From positions 1-11,631 of the forward strand of contig NZ_RFLV01000009.1 of assembly GCF_004920405.1 (NCBI RefSeq): a stretch of DNA of 11,631 bases, in the 5' to 3' direction. The translations under genes and the position numbers were made by a program. How positions within the stretch are numbered: position 1 is the first letter of the stretch; each line of letters starts with the position of its first letter. Below are positions 5,884 through 11,514 of the stretch, in pieces. Under the pieces are notes generated by a model, which saw only the letters and a program-made list of their open reading frames with translations, did no database searches and was not told the origin of the DNA. This DNA is from Pseudomonas leptonychotis (lineage in GTDB: Bacteria; Pseudomonadota; Gammaproteobacteria; Pseudomonadales; Pseudomonadaceae).

Positions 5884-6453
5884 ATGGCGAATGAAACACC
5901 AAAAGATTTCGAGGCATTATCTCAACTTTATAAGTTGTGCATAGAAACACGGAATTTTGAAATATCACAGTTGATCAACAGAAATAGCTTCTTCATGATT
6001 TTCCAAGGAGTGCTATTAGCAGGAATAATACAGTCAGCTGGAAACATTGCAATAGTAAGCTTTGTTGGCTGTCTCTGCGGCTTATTAGTATCGTTACTCC
6101 AAACAGGTATGGCCTGTGGAGCGAAATACTGGCAAGAGTATTGGGAAACAAGTACGGTACTTGCTGAAGAAGAAATATTGAAGAATGTTGAAAACGATAC
6201 AGAAAGGCAAGCAATGTATCAGCTTTTTTCGATGTCACCAGAAGCCATGCATGAGCAAGTAAGAAAAAGGCTATACGAGAGGAAATCAGGATTTATAGTT
6301 TCCCATTTAATACTGAAAAAATATTCAGCTAGTAAAATACCTATCTATGTCGGAATGGTTTTCTCAATAACTTGGTTTTTCCTATTGCTAGCTACAGTAG
6401 AGTTCGGTTGGTGCTTACAAGTGCCAGAGTTTATTGTCGGCTTTAAAGGCTAA
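5884..6453 (+). CDS. Three-TM membrane protein of unknown function
   Basis: A 189-residue protein. After an N-terminal helix with the motif YKLCIETRNFEISQLINRN (about 16-34), two adjacent membrane segments at ~36-52 and ~54-75 form a hairpin. A charged cytoplasmic helical loop of about 75 residues follows (EEEILKNVENDTERQAMYQL), then a third segment at ~152-172 (IYVGMVFSITWFFLLLATVEF). The RNFEI..L..RN...F pattern before a TM pair recurs, from memory, in membrane proteins near bacterial defence genes, but I cannot assign a family. The start has only a weak purine-rich site (AGAGAAA, 5874-5880). TAA 6451-6453 lies inside R''. Confidence 0.8.
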   Translation: MANETPKDFEALSQLYKLCIETRNFEISQLINRNSFFMIFQGVLLAGIIQSAGNIAIVSFVGCLCGLLVSLLQTGMACGAKYWQEYWETSTVLAEEEILKNVENDTERQAMYQLFSMSPEAMHEQVRKRLYERKSGFIVSHLILKKYSASKIPIYVGMVFSITWFFLLLATVEFGWCLQVPEFIVGFKG

Positions 6454-6523
6454 CAACTGGTTCAAATCGCTCGCTGTGCTCGCTGGGACGGGCTAAAGCC
6501 CGCCCCTTAACCAAACGTTAGGC
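6448..6523 (+). repeat. attC site 12 (76 bp)
   Basis: R'' GGCTAAC 6448-6454 and R' GTTAGGC 6517-6523. The spacer is the unique CGCTGTGCTCGCTGG. Arms and hairpin are intact. Confidence 0.95.
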
Positions 6524-6529
6524 CACAAC

Positions 6530-6847
6530 ATGAGCCTTGATAATCTTCAACAGTATTCGGCATCAACGAGGGAACTCGTTCTTCCCTTGCCGCAGGCTCT
6601 TGAAGCAATTGAACTAATGGAACAACTCAAAATTCCAGTATTTGGCTGGGAGGGCTGGTTACGTCTTCCAGATGGTCGCATTGGTCATTCAGTCTTGCAT
6701 CAGGGCACAGCAGTCGAGTGCGCAATTACTACATCTTCAGAATACGCCTGGCTAAAGCGGACTATCCGAGAATCCTACAATTTACATCAGTCGAACCCCG
6801 AAGCGCCTAGTACTGAACTGCTCTTCTGTATAACCATAGGAGCCTAA
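6530..6847 (+). CDS. Small soluble protein with FGWEGW motif
   Basis: A 105-residue protein. A helix (LPLPQALEAIELMEQLKI) leads into VFGWEGWLRLPDGRIGHS (about 37-54), then HQGT and a C-terminal helix YAWLKRTIRESYNLH. The motif series A.EAI....I...GWEGW...PDG..GHS...QGT resembles small hypothetical proteins I associate with immunity-like roles, from memory only. The ATG lies seven bases after R' with no Shine-Dalgarno. TAA 6845-6847 is inside the R'' of attC 13. Confidence 0.78.
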   Translation: MSLDNLQQYSASTRELVLPLPQALEAIELMEQLKIPVFGWEGWLRLPDGRIGHSVLHQGTAVECAITTSSEYAWLKRTIRESYNLHQSNPEAPSTELLFCITIGA

Positions 6848-6917
6848 CAAGTGGTTCAAATCGTTCGCTTCGCTCACTGGGACGGGCTAAAGCCCGCCCC
6901 TTAACCAAACGTTATAC
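6842..6917 (+). repeat. attC site 13 (76 bp)
   Basis: R'' GCCTAAC 6842-6848 and R' GTTATAC 6911-6917. Spacer CGTTCGCTTCGCTCACTGG with an intact hairpin. Confidence 0.95.
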
Positions 6918-6935
6918 GCACAAGGAAGAACGTAG

Positions 6936-7481
6936 ATGAGCACCTTCTCTGGCCCACTTGGCTCTCACAAAGGATACATCGTCCATATAGCTCTACAAAA
7001 CTGCTCTGATTATTTTGAGCTATGCGAAGGGCAGAGAGAAAATGATACTTATGGAAAAATTCGCTCCAAGTACAAACGACTACGCCTTTTCTTAAATGCC
7101 GCAGAGTCAATTAACAATATTCCTGATTACATTTTTCACGAGTACAAAGATAAGTACGGATGGAGAAAAGAAACTGATGTAAGAACGCTTCTTTCAAATA
7201 AATCAAAAATCCACGAAACCATAAACACCTTAGCCAATGGTTATAAACACTGCGTTCGCAACCCTTCAAAAGACCCAAGCATAGCGAAAGAGATCGACGC
7301 AGCTGACTTCCAAGAAATAAGAATAATTATCGACGCAGACTTGGCTGATCTTAAAGATTTGAATATAGAATTTTCGTTCGACAGCATAGAAGACGAAGAA
7401 ATTCTCGGCGAAGCTTTCCGATTCTGGGTTGACTATCATAACAACCCTAATTTACCTATGCTTCTTGGTGTGTGCGTATAA
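6936..7481 (+). CDS. Helical cassette protein, possibly HEPN-like
   Basis: A 181-residue soluble, charged, largely helical protein. Its centre reads as paired helices: KRLRLFLNAAESINNIPDYIF (about 47-67) and ETINTLANGYKHCVRNPS (about 91-108). A helix with an AaEs.n...DY motif followed by an aN.yKH motif resembles HEPN-like helical bundles. The canonical Rx4-6H RNase motif is not clearly present, however, so any nuclease role is speculative. AAGGAAG at 6922-6928, seven bases before ATG, fixes the start. TAA 7479-7481 lies inside the R'' of attC 14. Confidence 0.8.
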   Translation: MSTFSGPLGSHKGYIVHIALQNCSDYFELCEGQRENDTYGKIRSKYKRLRLFLNAAESINNIPDYIFHEYKDKYGWRKETDVRTLLSNKSKIHETINTLANGYKHCVRNPSKDPSIAKEIDAADFQEIRIIIDADLADLKDLNIEFSFDSIEDEEILGEAFRFWVDYHNNPNLPMLLGVCV

Positions 7482-7552
7482 CAAGGCGCTCAAATCGTTC
7501 GCTTCGCTCACTGGGACGGGCTAAAGCCCGCCCCTTAGCTTAATCGTTAGGC
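7476..7552 (+). repeat. attC site 14 (77 bp, alternative arm type)
   Basis: R'' GTATAAC 7476-7482 and R' GTTAGGC 7546-7552. It has the same variant arms as attC 5 (GCGCTCAA with TTAGCTTAAT). The two cassettes concerned encode unrelated proteins. Confidence 0.95.
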
Positions 7553-7576
7553 CACACCCACAAACGAGAAATTGTC

Positions 7577-8017
7577 ATGAGCGAAAATCCTTACGCGCCC
7601 CCACAATCAGAACTAGTCGGCACCGACAACTTAAATCGAAACATCGCATGGAAAGTATATTTTTATTTCATGCTGGCACTAACATTTGTAGGAGTTGTGG
7701 GGTTATTAACGGTTGAGGATGCCGGGGCGGCAGAGTTTATATCTCTAATTCTCGCAATACCTTCATTAACGGGCTTCTTTGGCTATGTGTTCAGCAAGAA
7801 AATATTAACTCGCAAACTATGGGTTATTAACTTCTATGTTCAAATAACATGGCTCGTTCTTTACTACTTCGTAACAACAGCTGACTTGTCCGCAGGAATG
7901 GACCAGCAACTATATGTAGTAAGCACCGCTGTAATGTGGGCATTATCTATCCCCTATTACATTGCACTTTTTCTATACGCCAATAAAAAATATCCAATTT
8001 GGCTTGAAAAAGCCTAA
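7577..8017 (+). CDS. Four-TM inner-membrane protein with NPYAPP N-terminus
   Basis: A 146-residue protein beginning MSENPYAPPQSEL. An NPYAPP motif at the extreme N-terminus is a recurring feature of small integral membrane proteins of gammaproteobacteria, as I recall. Four hydrophobic segments follow, at ~25-45, ~53-72, ~81-99 and ~112-134, with a short acidic loop between the third and fourth and a basic C-terminal end. Function is unknown; no catalytic residues or transporter signature can be seen. The ATG is supported weakly by ACGAGAAA (7564-7571). TAA 8015-8017 is inside the R'' of attC 15. Confidence 0.83.
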   Translation: MSENPYAPPQSELVGTDNLNRNIAWKVYFYFMLALTFVGVVGLLTVEDAGAAEFISLILAIPSLTGFFGYVFSKKILTRKLWVINFYVQITWLVLYYFVTTADLSAGMDQQLYVVSTAVMWALSIPYYIALFLYANKKYPIWLEKA

Positions 8018-8088
8018 CAAGTGGTTCAAGCCGTTCGCTACGCTCACTCGGGACGGGCTAAAGCCCGCCCCTTAACCAAACGTTAGGC
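8012..8088 (+). repeat. attC site 15 (77 bp, inserted base)
   Basis: R'' GCCTAAC 8012-8018 and R' GTTAGGC 8082-8088. One extra C in CACTCGGGACGGG and the spacer CGCTACGC distinguish it. The inserted base lies in the unpaired or terminal region of the folded site. Confidence 0.95.
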
Positions 8089-8427
8089 GGCAAAGCAAAG
8101 ACCGGGAAACAAGGAAGTTATGAGTACAAATAACAATGTACGGATTTCAACTGAAAGCCTTCGGCGATCGTTCAAATCCAACCTGAACGTCTCGCATCCG
8201 CGAACTCGAATATTCACATCTGCAACAGGCCAATCGGCACGCGCTTGCCTCCATCTTCAAGCTCTTTTTCCTGACAGTTCGCACGCGTATGCTTCAAGCC
8301 ACACATCCAACAACGTCGAGCAATCACGTTCGGTTCCAGGCGTTACATCTCGGCGCGGCCTAACAAGTGGTTCAAACCGTTCGCTTCGCTCACTGGGACG
8401 GGCTAAAGCCCGCCCCTTAACCAAACG
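8083..8427 (+). repeat. Family-A repeated cassette, copy 4 (most divergent of the same-length copies)
   Basis: A 345 bp member with many substitutions in the first third (for example ACCTGAACGTCTCGCAT where other copies have GGCCCGAAACACTCGCAT). The leader, the CACGCGTATGCTTCAAGCCA block and the tail are preserved. Its attC has the CGCTTCGC spacer, unlike the other family-A cassettes. Confidence 0.9.
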
Positions 8428-8431
8428 TTAG
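8120..8431 (+). CDS. Family-A cassette ORF, copy 4
   Basis: A 103-residue frame starting MSTNNNVRISTESLRRSF, with AAGGA four bases upstream. Despite the highest divergence in the family, the frame has no internal stop and the ATG-to-attC length is exactly that of copies 1 and 2. That is the best argument here for some coding constraint. Many differences are amino-acid changing, however. It runs through attC 16 to TAG 8429-8431 in R'. Confidence 0.42.
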   Translation: MSTNNNVRISTESLRRSFKSNLNVSHPRTRIFTSATGQSARACLHLQALFPDSSHAYASSHTSNNVEQSRSVPGVTSRRGLTSGSNRSLRSLGRAKARPLTKR

Positions 8432-8433
8432 GG
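8358..8433 (+). repeat. attC site 16 (76 bp)
   Basis: R'' GCCTAAC 8358-8364 and R' GTTAGGG 8427-8433. CGCTTCGC spacer with an intact hairpin. Confidence 0.95.
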
Positions 8434-8457
8434 CTCACTCACCCCTGAGGCACGTCC

Positions 8458-9210
8458 ATGGGAACTGAAGACAAAAGTTATGGAGTCGTAACCGACACAA
8501 TCGGAAAGGTCGCATCTGATGTTTATGCAGACGTTGCTCGCCCAGCCGCACGACAAATTGGCTCTGCCCTAGAAACTCTATTCAAAGTCAGCTTGTCGCC
8601 CGTATCAATGCTCGACTGGGGTTTTGAACAGTCTAAAGACTGGTTGAAGAAAAAAGTTGAAGAACGAACAAGTAAAACCCCACAAAATTTTCTTCGCACG
8701 CCTCCAAATAACATAGCAATTCCAGCATTAACCTCTATATCCATGTCTGCCGACGCACCAGAACTTCGCGAACTATACGCAGAGCTTTTACTTAAGGCTA
8801 TGGATTCTAGAACGGAACCTATGGTTCACCCTTCATATATAAATGTAATCGGTCAACTTACATCGCAAGAAGCCTTGGTCTTCATTAGCTTTCAAGAAAT
8901 TGGTAGCACTACGCTTTTTCAAGAAAATAACGCAAGATATTCGCACGGAAATGATTTAACTATTGAAATACAGTTTATTAATCATTGTCTTTCCATAGGT
9001 TTAGAAAACACCAAATACATGCAATTATGGCTAGAAAACTTACAACGCCTTAAGCTTATCGATTTGCGTGAATACTCAGAGGTAAGCTATGTAGAGCCTG
9101 ACGCTGATACTCCATACCCAAGTGTAAACAATCGAGAAGACCGCTACTTAGAACTAACCATATACGGTCGAGAATTTCTCAAAGCATGTACGCCGCCAGA
9201 TGCAGTCTAA
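8458..9210 (+). CDS. DUF4393 / Abi-alpha-like protein
   Basis: A 250-residue soluble protein. The N-terminal third (VYADVARPAARQIGSALETL, about 21-40, then LSPVSMLDWGFEQSKDWLKKKV) matches my recollection of the DUF4393 (Abi_alpha) family: a helix, an x-A..QIG.AL segment, then Pl...gfe. The central part follows the family pattern too: IAIPALTSISMSADAPELRELYAELL, of which residues ~99-112 (APELRELYAELLLK) are the clearest, then MVHPSYINVIGQLTSQEALV. The C-terminal ~80 residues look winged-helix-like (LENLQRLKLIDLREYSEV). The family name refers to abortive phage infection, but a mechanism is not established to my knowledge. The start has a weak site (CTGAGG). TAA 9208-9210 is one base before attC 17. 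Family assignment is by memory of the motif order, not a search. Confidence 0.75.
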   Translation: MGTEDKSYGVVTDTIGKVASDVYADVARPAARQIGSALETLFKVSLSPVSMLDWGFEQSKDWLKKKVEERTSKTPQNFLRTPPNNIAIPALTSISMSADAPELRELYAELLLKAMDSRTEPMVHPSYINVIGQLTSQEALVFISFQEIGSTTLFQENNARYSHGNDLTIEIQFINHCLSIGLENTKYMQLWLENLQRLKLIDLREYSEVSYVEPDADTPYPSVNNREDRYLELTIYGREFLKACTPPDAV

Positions 9211-9211
9211 A

Positions 9212-9287
9212 CCCTAACAAATGGTTCAAACCGTTCGCTTCGCTCACTGGGACGGGCTAAAGCCCGCCCCTTAACCAAACGTTAGGT
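9212..9287 (+). repeat. attC site 17 (76 bp)
   Basis: R'' CCCTAAC 9212-9218 and R' GTTAGGT 9281-9287. CGCTTCGC spacer with an intact hairpin. Confidence 0.95.
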
Positions 9288-9294
9288 GCATAAC

Positions 9295-9555
9295 ATGGGA
9301 TCGTCTCGCCTCAGAGTTACCGCGAACATCAGTCAGCAAAAGCTTCTGATCATTGAGCCATGGGCGCATGAAATAGAGCTCGAATTAGCAACTGACTACG
9401 ACCTAATCGCGGACGCTGCGGAGCAACCATGGTTTGAGGTGGAATCACTAGAGGACTGCTTAATTATTTACGTTAATGGCAATGGATCCACATATAAATT
9501 ATTGCATAAAGATAAGATAATCTCCGAAAGCAACAATCGTACACCTTACATATAA
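9295..9555 (+). CDS. Small acidic cassette protein of unknown function
   Basis: An 86-residue soluble protein from ATG 9295. A GTG at 9286 would add three residues but overlaps the R' core, so the ATG is preferred; neither has a Shine-Dalgarno. The product looks beta-rich: RLRVTANISQQKLLIIE, then an acidic helix (EIELELATDYDLIADAAEQP) and WFEVESLEDCLIIYVNG. No family is recognised. It stops at TAA 9553-9555, eight bases before attC 18, and is the shortest non-repeated gene in the window. Confidence 0.72.
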   Translation: MGSSRLRVTANISQQKLLIIEPWAHEIELELATDYDLIADAAEQPWFEVESLEDCLIIYVNGNGSTYKLLHKDKIISESNNRTPYI

Positions 9556-9563
9556 CTGGCAAC

Positions 9564-9639
9564 ACCTAACTAGTGGTTCAAATCGCTCGCTTCGCTCACT
9601 GGGACGGGCTAAAGCCCGCCCCTTAACCAAACGTTAGGT
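9564..9639 (+). repeat. attC site 18 (76 bp)
   Basis: R'' ACCTAAC 9564-9570 and R' GTTAGGT 9633-9639. TAACTAGTGG subtype with the CGCTCGCTTCGC spacer, as in attC 7 and 8. Confidence 0.95.
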
Positions 9640-9643
9640 GTTT

Positions 9644-10018
9644 ATGGAAATTGCACTGTATATATCGGCCATCCTTGTTCTTTGTGTTGCTGCAGCCCAC
9701 TCATATCTCGGCGAGCGCTACATACTAATTCGCCTTTTTCGCAAAAATGATTTAACTAAGCTATTTGGAAGCACAGAATTTACCACTCGTACGTTGCGTT
9801 TTGCTTGGCATTTAACTTCTATTGCATGGCTTGGTCTTGCCAGCGTTTTAGTCCTTCTTGCCCACCCACCTATTCAGCCCCGAATTATTGGTTTGGTTAT
9901 AGGTATTATTTTTCTTGCTCACTTTGCAATAGCACTCGCTGGCTCAAAGGGTAAACACTTATCATGGCCGGTGTTTCTTATAATTGGTGCTCTAGCAATC
10001 TATGCAACAAACACCTAA
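9644..10018 (+). CDS. Small four-TM inner-membrane protein
   Basis: A 124-residue protein from ATG 9644. A GTG at 9638 overlaps R' and is less likely. Hydrophobic segments lie at ~3-21, ~52-73, ~80-99 and ~104-122. Between the first two is a cytoplasmic loop with the motif HSYLGERYILIRLFRKNDL (about 19-37), followed by STEFTTRTLRFAWHLTSIAW. I recall this HS.lGE...FT.RTLRFAWHLTS pattern as a conserved family of small bacterial membrane proteins with no assigned function. His and Arg residues in or near the membrane could be functional. No Shine-Dalgarno is present. TAA 10016-10018 is inside the R'' of attC 19. Confidence 0.82.
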   Translation: MEIALYISAILVLCVAAAHSYLGERYILIRLFRKNDLTKLFGSTEFTTRTLRFAWHLTSIAWLGLASVLVLLAHPPIQPRIIGLVIGIIFLAHFAIALAGSKGKHLSWPVFLIIGALAIYATNT

Positions 10019-10088
10019 CAACTGGTTCAAATCGTTCGCTGCGCTCACTGGGACGGGCTAAAGCCCGCCCCTTAACCAAACGTTAGGC
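10013..10088 (+). repeat. attC site 19 (76 bp)
   Basis: R'' ACCTAAC 10013-10019 and R' GTTAGGC 10082-10088. CGCTGCGC spacer, here in a non-family-A cassette. Confidence 0.95.
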
Positions 10089-10426
10089 GGCAAAGCAAAG
10101 CTCGGGAAACAAGGAAGTTATGCGTACAAATAACAATGCACGGATGCAGTCTGGAAGCCCTCGCCGGCCGTTCAAATCCGGCCCGAGATACTCGCATTCG
10201 ATAACCCGAATATTCACATCAGCAGCAGGCCAATCGGCACGCGCTTGCCTCCATCTACAAGCGCTTCAACCTGATCGCCCGCACGCGTATGCTCCAAGCC
10301 ACAATCCAGTAGCGCCGAATAATCACGTTCAGTGCCCGCCGTTACATCTCGGCGCGGCCTAACAAATGGTTCAAACCGTTCGCTGCGCTCACTGGGACGG
10401 GCTAAAGCCCGCCCCTTAACCAAACG
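10083..10426 (+). repeat. Family-A repeated cassette, copy 5
   Basis: A 344 bp member closest to copies 1 and 3. One base is missing in CACAATCC (10300-10307), where copy 2 has CACAAATCC. This shifts the reading frame about 55 bases before attC 20. It lies directly before the expanded relative. Confidence 0.9.
10120..10362 (+). CDS. Family-A cassette ORF, copy 5 (frameshifted C-terminus)
   Basis: An 80-residue frame beginning MRTNNNARMQS with AAGGA four bases upstream. It is colinear with the other copies up to APSHN. After the one-base deletion it reads NNHVQCPPLHLGAA and stops at TAA 10360-10362 in R''. This deletion is at a different place from that in copy 3, so the two frameshifts arose independently. 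Confidence 0.38.
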   Translation: MRTNNNARMQSGSPRRPFKSGPRYSHSITRIFTSAAGQSARACLHLQALQPDRPHAYAPSHNPVAPNNHVQCPPLHLGAA

Positions 10427-10432
10427 TTAGGC
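10357..10432 (+). repeat. attC site 20 (76 bp)
   Basis: R'' GCCTAAC 10357-10363 and R' GTTAGGC 10426-10432. CGCTGCGC spacer typical of family-A cassettes. Confidence 0.95.
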
Positions 10433-10865
10433 GGCAAAGCAAAAGCAGATCGAACATGGAAGTTATGCAATCAAATAACAAATATTTCTCTCAGCAAATC
10501 GCTCATCGGCAGCGTTGCCAAAAATCCACTCAGAACGTTTTCGTTCTTACCCGATATTTTGTAGTGCCTGGACAAATCCAACCCGCAGCATTTGCTTGGC
10601 TCTCGCCGTTACACCGCGTGCACCCACATCCGACTCGCGGCCGGCACGCGTATTCAAGCTCGCCTCTTTCAATCTGCACGCCCGCGCACGTATGCTCCAA
10701 CCCACAATCTGAAAGCTCACACGCGCATGTTCAAATCCACACATCCAGCGGCATTGAGCAATCACGTTTTGTATCCGGCGTTCCATCGGGGCGCGGCCTA
10801 ACAAGCGGTTCAAATCGTTCGCTGCGCTCACTGGGACGGGCTAAAGCCCGCCCCTTAACCAAACG
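10427..10865 (+). repeat. Expanded, divergent relative of the family-A cassette
   Basis: A 439 bp cassette sharing the family-A leader (TTAGGCGGCAAAGCAAA), the ATGGAAGTTATG start region and the tail (GAGCAATCACGTT...GCGCGGCCTAAC). The middle is different and longer. It contains three degenerate copies of the conserved CACGCGTATGCTCCAAGCCACA block: near 10646-10660 (CACGCGTATTCAAGC), 10687-10705 (CACGTATGCTCCAACCCAC) and 10720-10745 (CACGCGCATGTTCAAATCCACA). This suggests internal duplication or a chimera. Confidence 0.7.
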
Positions 10866-10902
10866 TTATAAGACAAGGATAGTTTTGTGCGCGAATTCAT
10901 AG
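10456..10902 (+). CDS. Long open frame of the expanded family-A cassette (doubtful)
   Basis: An open frame from ATG 10456 (MEVMQSNNK), or from the in-frame ATG 10465. Its start and its end (GIEQSRFVSG...GLTSGSNRS) lie in the same frame as family-A copies 1, 2 and 4, although the body is 93 bases longer, exactly 31 codons. R' of attC 21 is GTTATAA, which offers no stop in this frame. The frame therefore runs on and overlaps the first 16 bases of the next gene, to TAG 10900-10902. The composition (His, Ser, Pro, Arg) is unlike the neighbouring genes. It could be fortuitous. Confidence 0.25.
   Translation: MEVMQSNNKYFSQQIAHRQRCQKSTQNVFVLTRYFVVPGQIQPAAFAWLSPLHRVHPHPTRGRHAYSSSPLSICTPAHVCSNPQSESSHAHVQIHTSSGIEQSRFVSGVPSGRGLTSGSNRSLRSLGRAKARPLTKRYKTRIVLCANS
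10796..10871 (+). repeat. attC site 21 (76 bp)
   Basis: R'' GCCTAAC 10796-10802 and R' GTTATAA 10865-10871. The left arm begins AAGCGGTT rather than AANTGGTT, and the spacer is CGCTGCGC. The hairpin is intact. Confidence 0.95.
10875..10879 (+). promoter_or_regulatory. Shine-Dalgarno supporting a GTG start
   Basis: AAGGA lies seven bases before GTG 10887 and is the only good site near the beginning of the cassette. It supports GTG over the downstream ATG codons, which lie well inside the conserved-looking protein. Confidence 0.6.
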
Positions 10903-11444
10903 AGCTAATAAAATCACGCTCCGATGAACATGACATGGCGTTTTCACGCATACACGACCTTCCTGGATCAATGATGTCCATTCTTCGGCAGGAGCTTGAT
11001 TCCCTAATTAGGGTTCTATACCTCCTGTCTATCCCTGATCTAATAGAAAGAAACAGGTTGATGGCCTGTACCATCAACGGAGAACGCTGGACTGTTCAGA
11101 CCCCAAAAAGAAAAATGGCCATTGTCACTGACGCAATGATGGTTGAAGTAGCAGAAAATTTCGCGGGCTGGGCTCGCTCTGTATATAAATTCGGTTGCGC
11201 ATTTATCCATCTCTCTAACTTCCATGGTTACAATGCGCTCAACCCACTTGATTCCATATCGGCAGAAGAAAAATCAGACATTCTCAGTCACATGCGCAAC
11301 TACCATGGTGGCCCGACGTCGGACAGCCCAACGTTCCATGAGCTGGCTAGTTATTTCCCAAAAGTCTTCGAGAAAATTAAGGGCAATCTAGAGTGCTACT
11401 TAGACATGCTGTCAGAGAACGCCCCTCCGGAGCATGTCTTATAA
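10887..11444 (+). CDS. Soluble conserved cassette protein of unknown function
   Basis: A 185-residue protein with a GTG start. It is helical at the N-terminus (REFIELIKSRSDEHDMAF, then SILRQELDSLIRVLYLLSI). Distinctive central motifs are ERNRLMACTINGERW (about 54-68), VTDAMMVEVAENFAGWARSV (80-99) and YKFGCAFIHLSNFHGYN (100-116), followed by MRNYHGGP and YFPKVFEKIKGNLECYL. I recognise this motif series as a conserved hypothetical protein seen across proteobacteria but know no function. The helix-rich layout with a conserved FIHLSNFH could be a HEPN-like or helical sensor fold, which is inference. TAA 11442-11444 lies in the R'' of attC 22. Confidence 0.8.
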   Translation: MREFIELIKSRSDEHDMAFSRIHDLPGSMMSILRQELDSLIRVLYLLSIPDLIERNRLMACTINGERWTVQTPKRKMAIVTDAMMVEVAENFAGWARSVYKFGCAFIHLSNFHGYNALNPLDSISAEEKSDILSHMRNYHGGPTSDSPTFHELASYFPKVFEKIKGNLECYLDMLSENAPPEHVL

Positions 11445-11514
11445 CTAGTGGTTCAAACCGTTCGCTTCGCTCACTGGGACGGGCTAAAGCCCGCCCCTTA
11501 ACCAATCGTTAGGC
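11439..11514 (+). repeat. attC site 22 (76 bp)
   Basis: R'' TTATAAC 11439-11445 (weak match outside AAC) and R' GTTAGGC 11508-11514. TAACTAGTGG subtype. The bases before R' read CCAATC instead of CCAAAC. Confidence 0.94.

Noticed and set aside
1567..10423. Minus-strand frames starting MVKGRALARPSERSERFEP at several places
   Set aside because: Their common N-terminus is the bottom-strand translation of attC itself (start codon from the CAT of the arm region). The rest is antisense to real genes, so they are artefacts of the repeat.
10841..11077. Minus-strand open frame across attC 21 and the following gene
   Set aside because: It reads through attC and opposes a well-supported gene with a Shine-Dalgarno and conserved-looking motifs.
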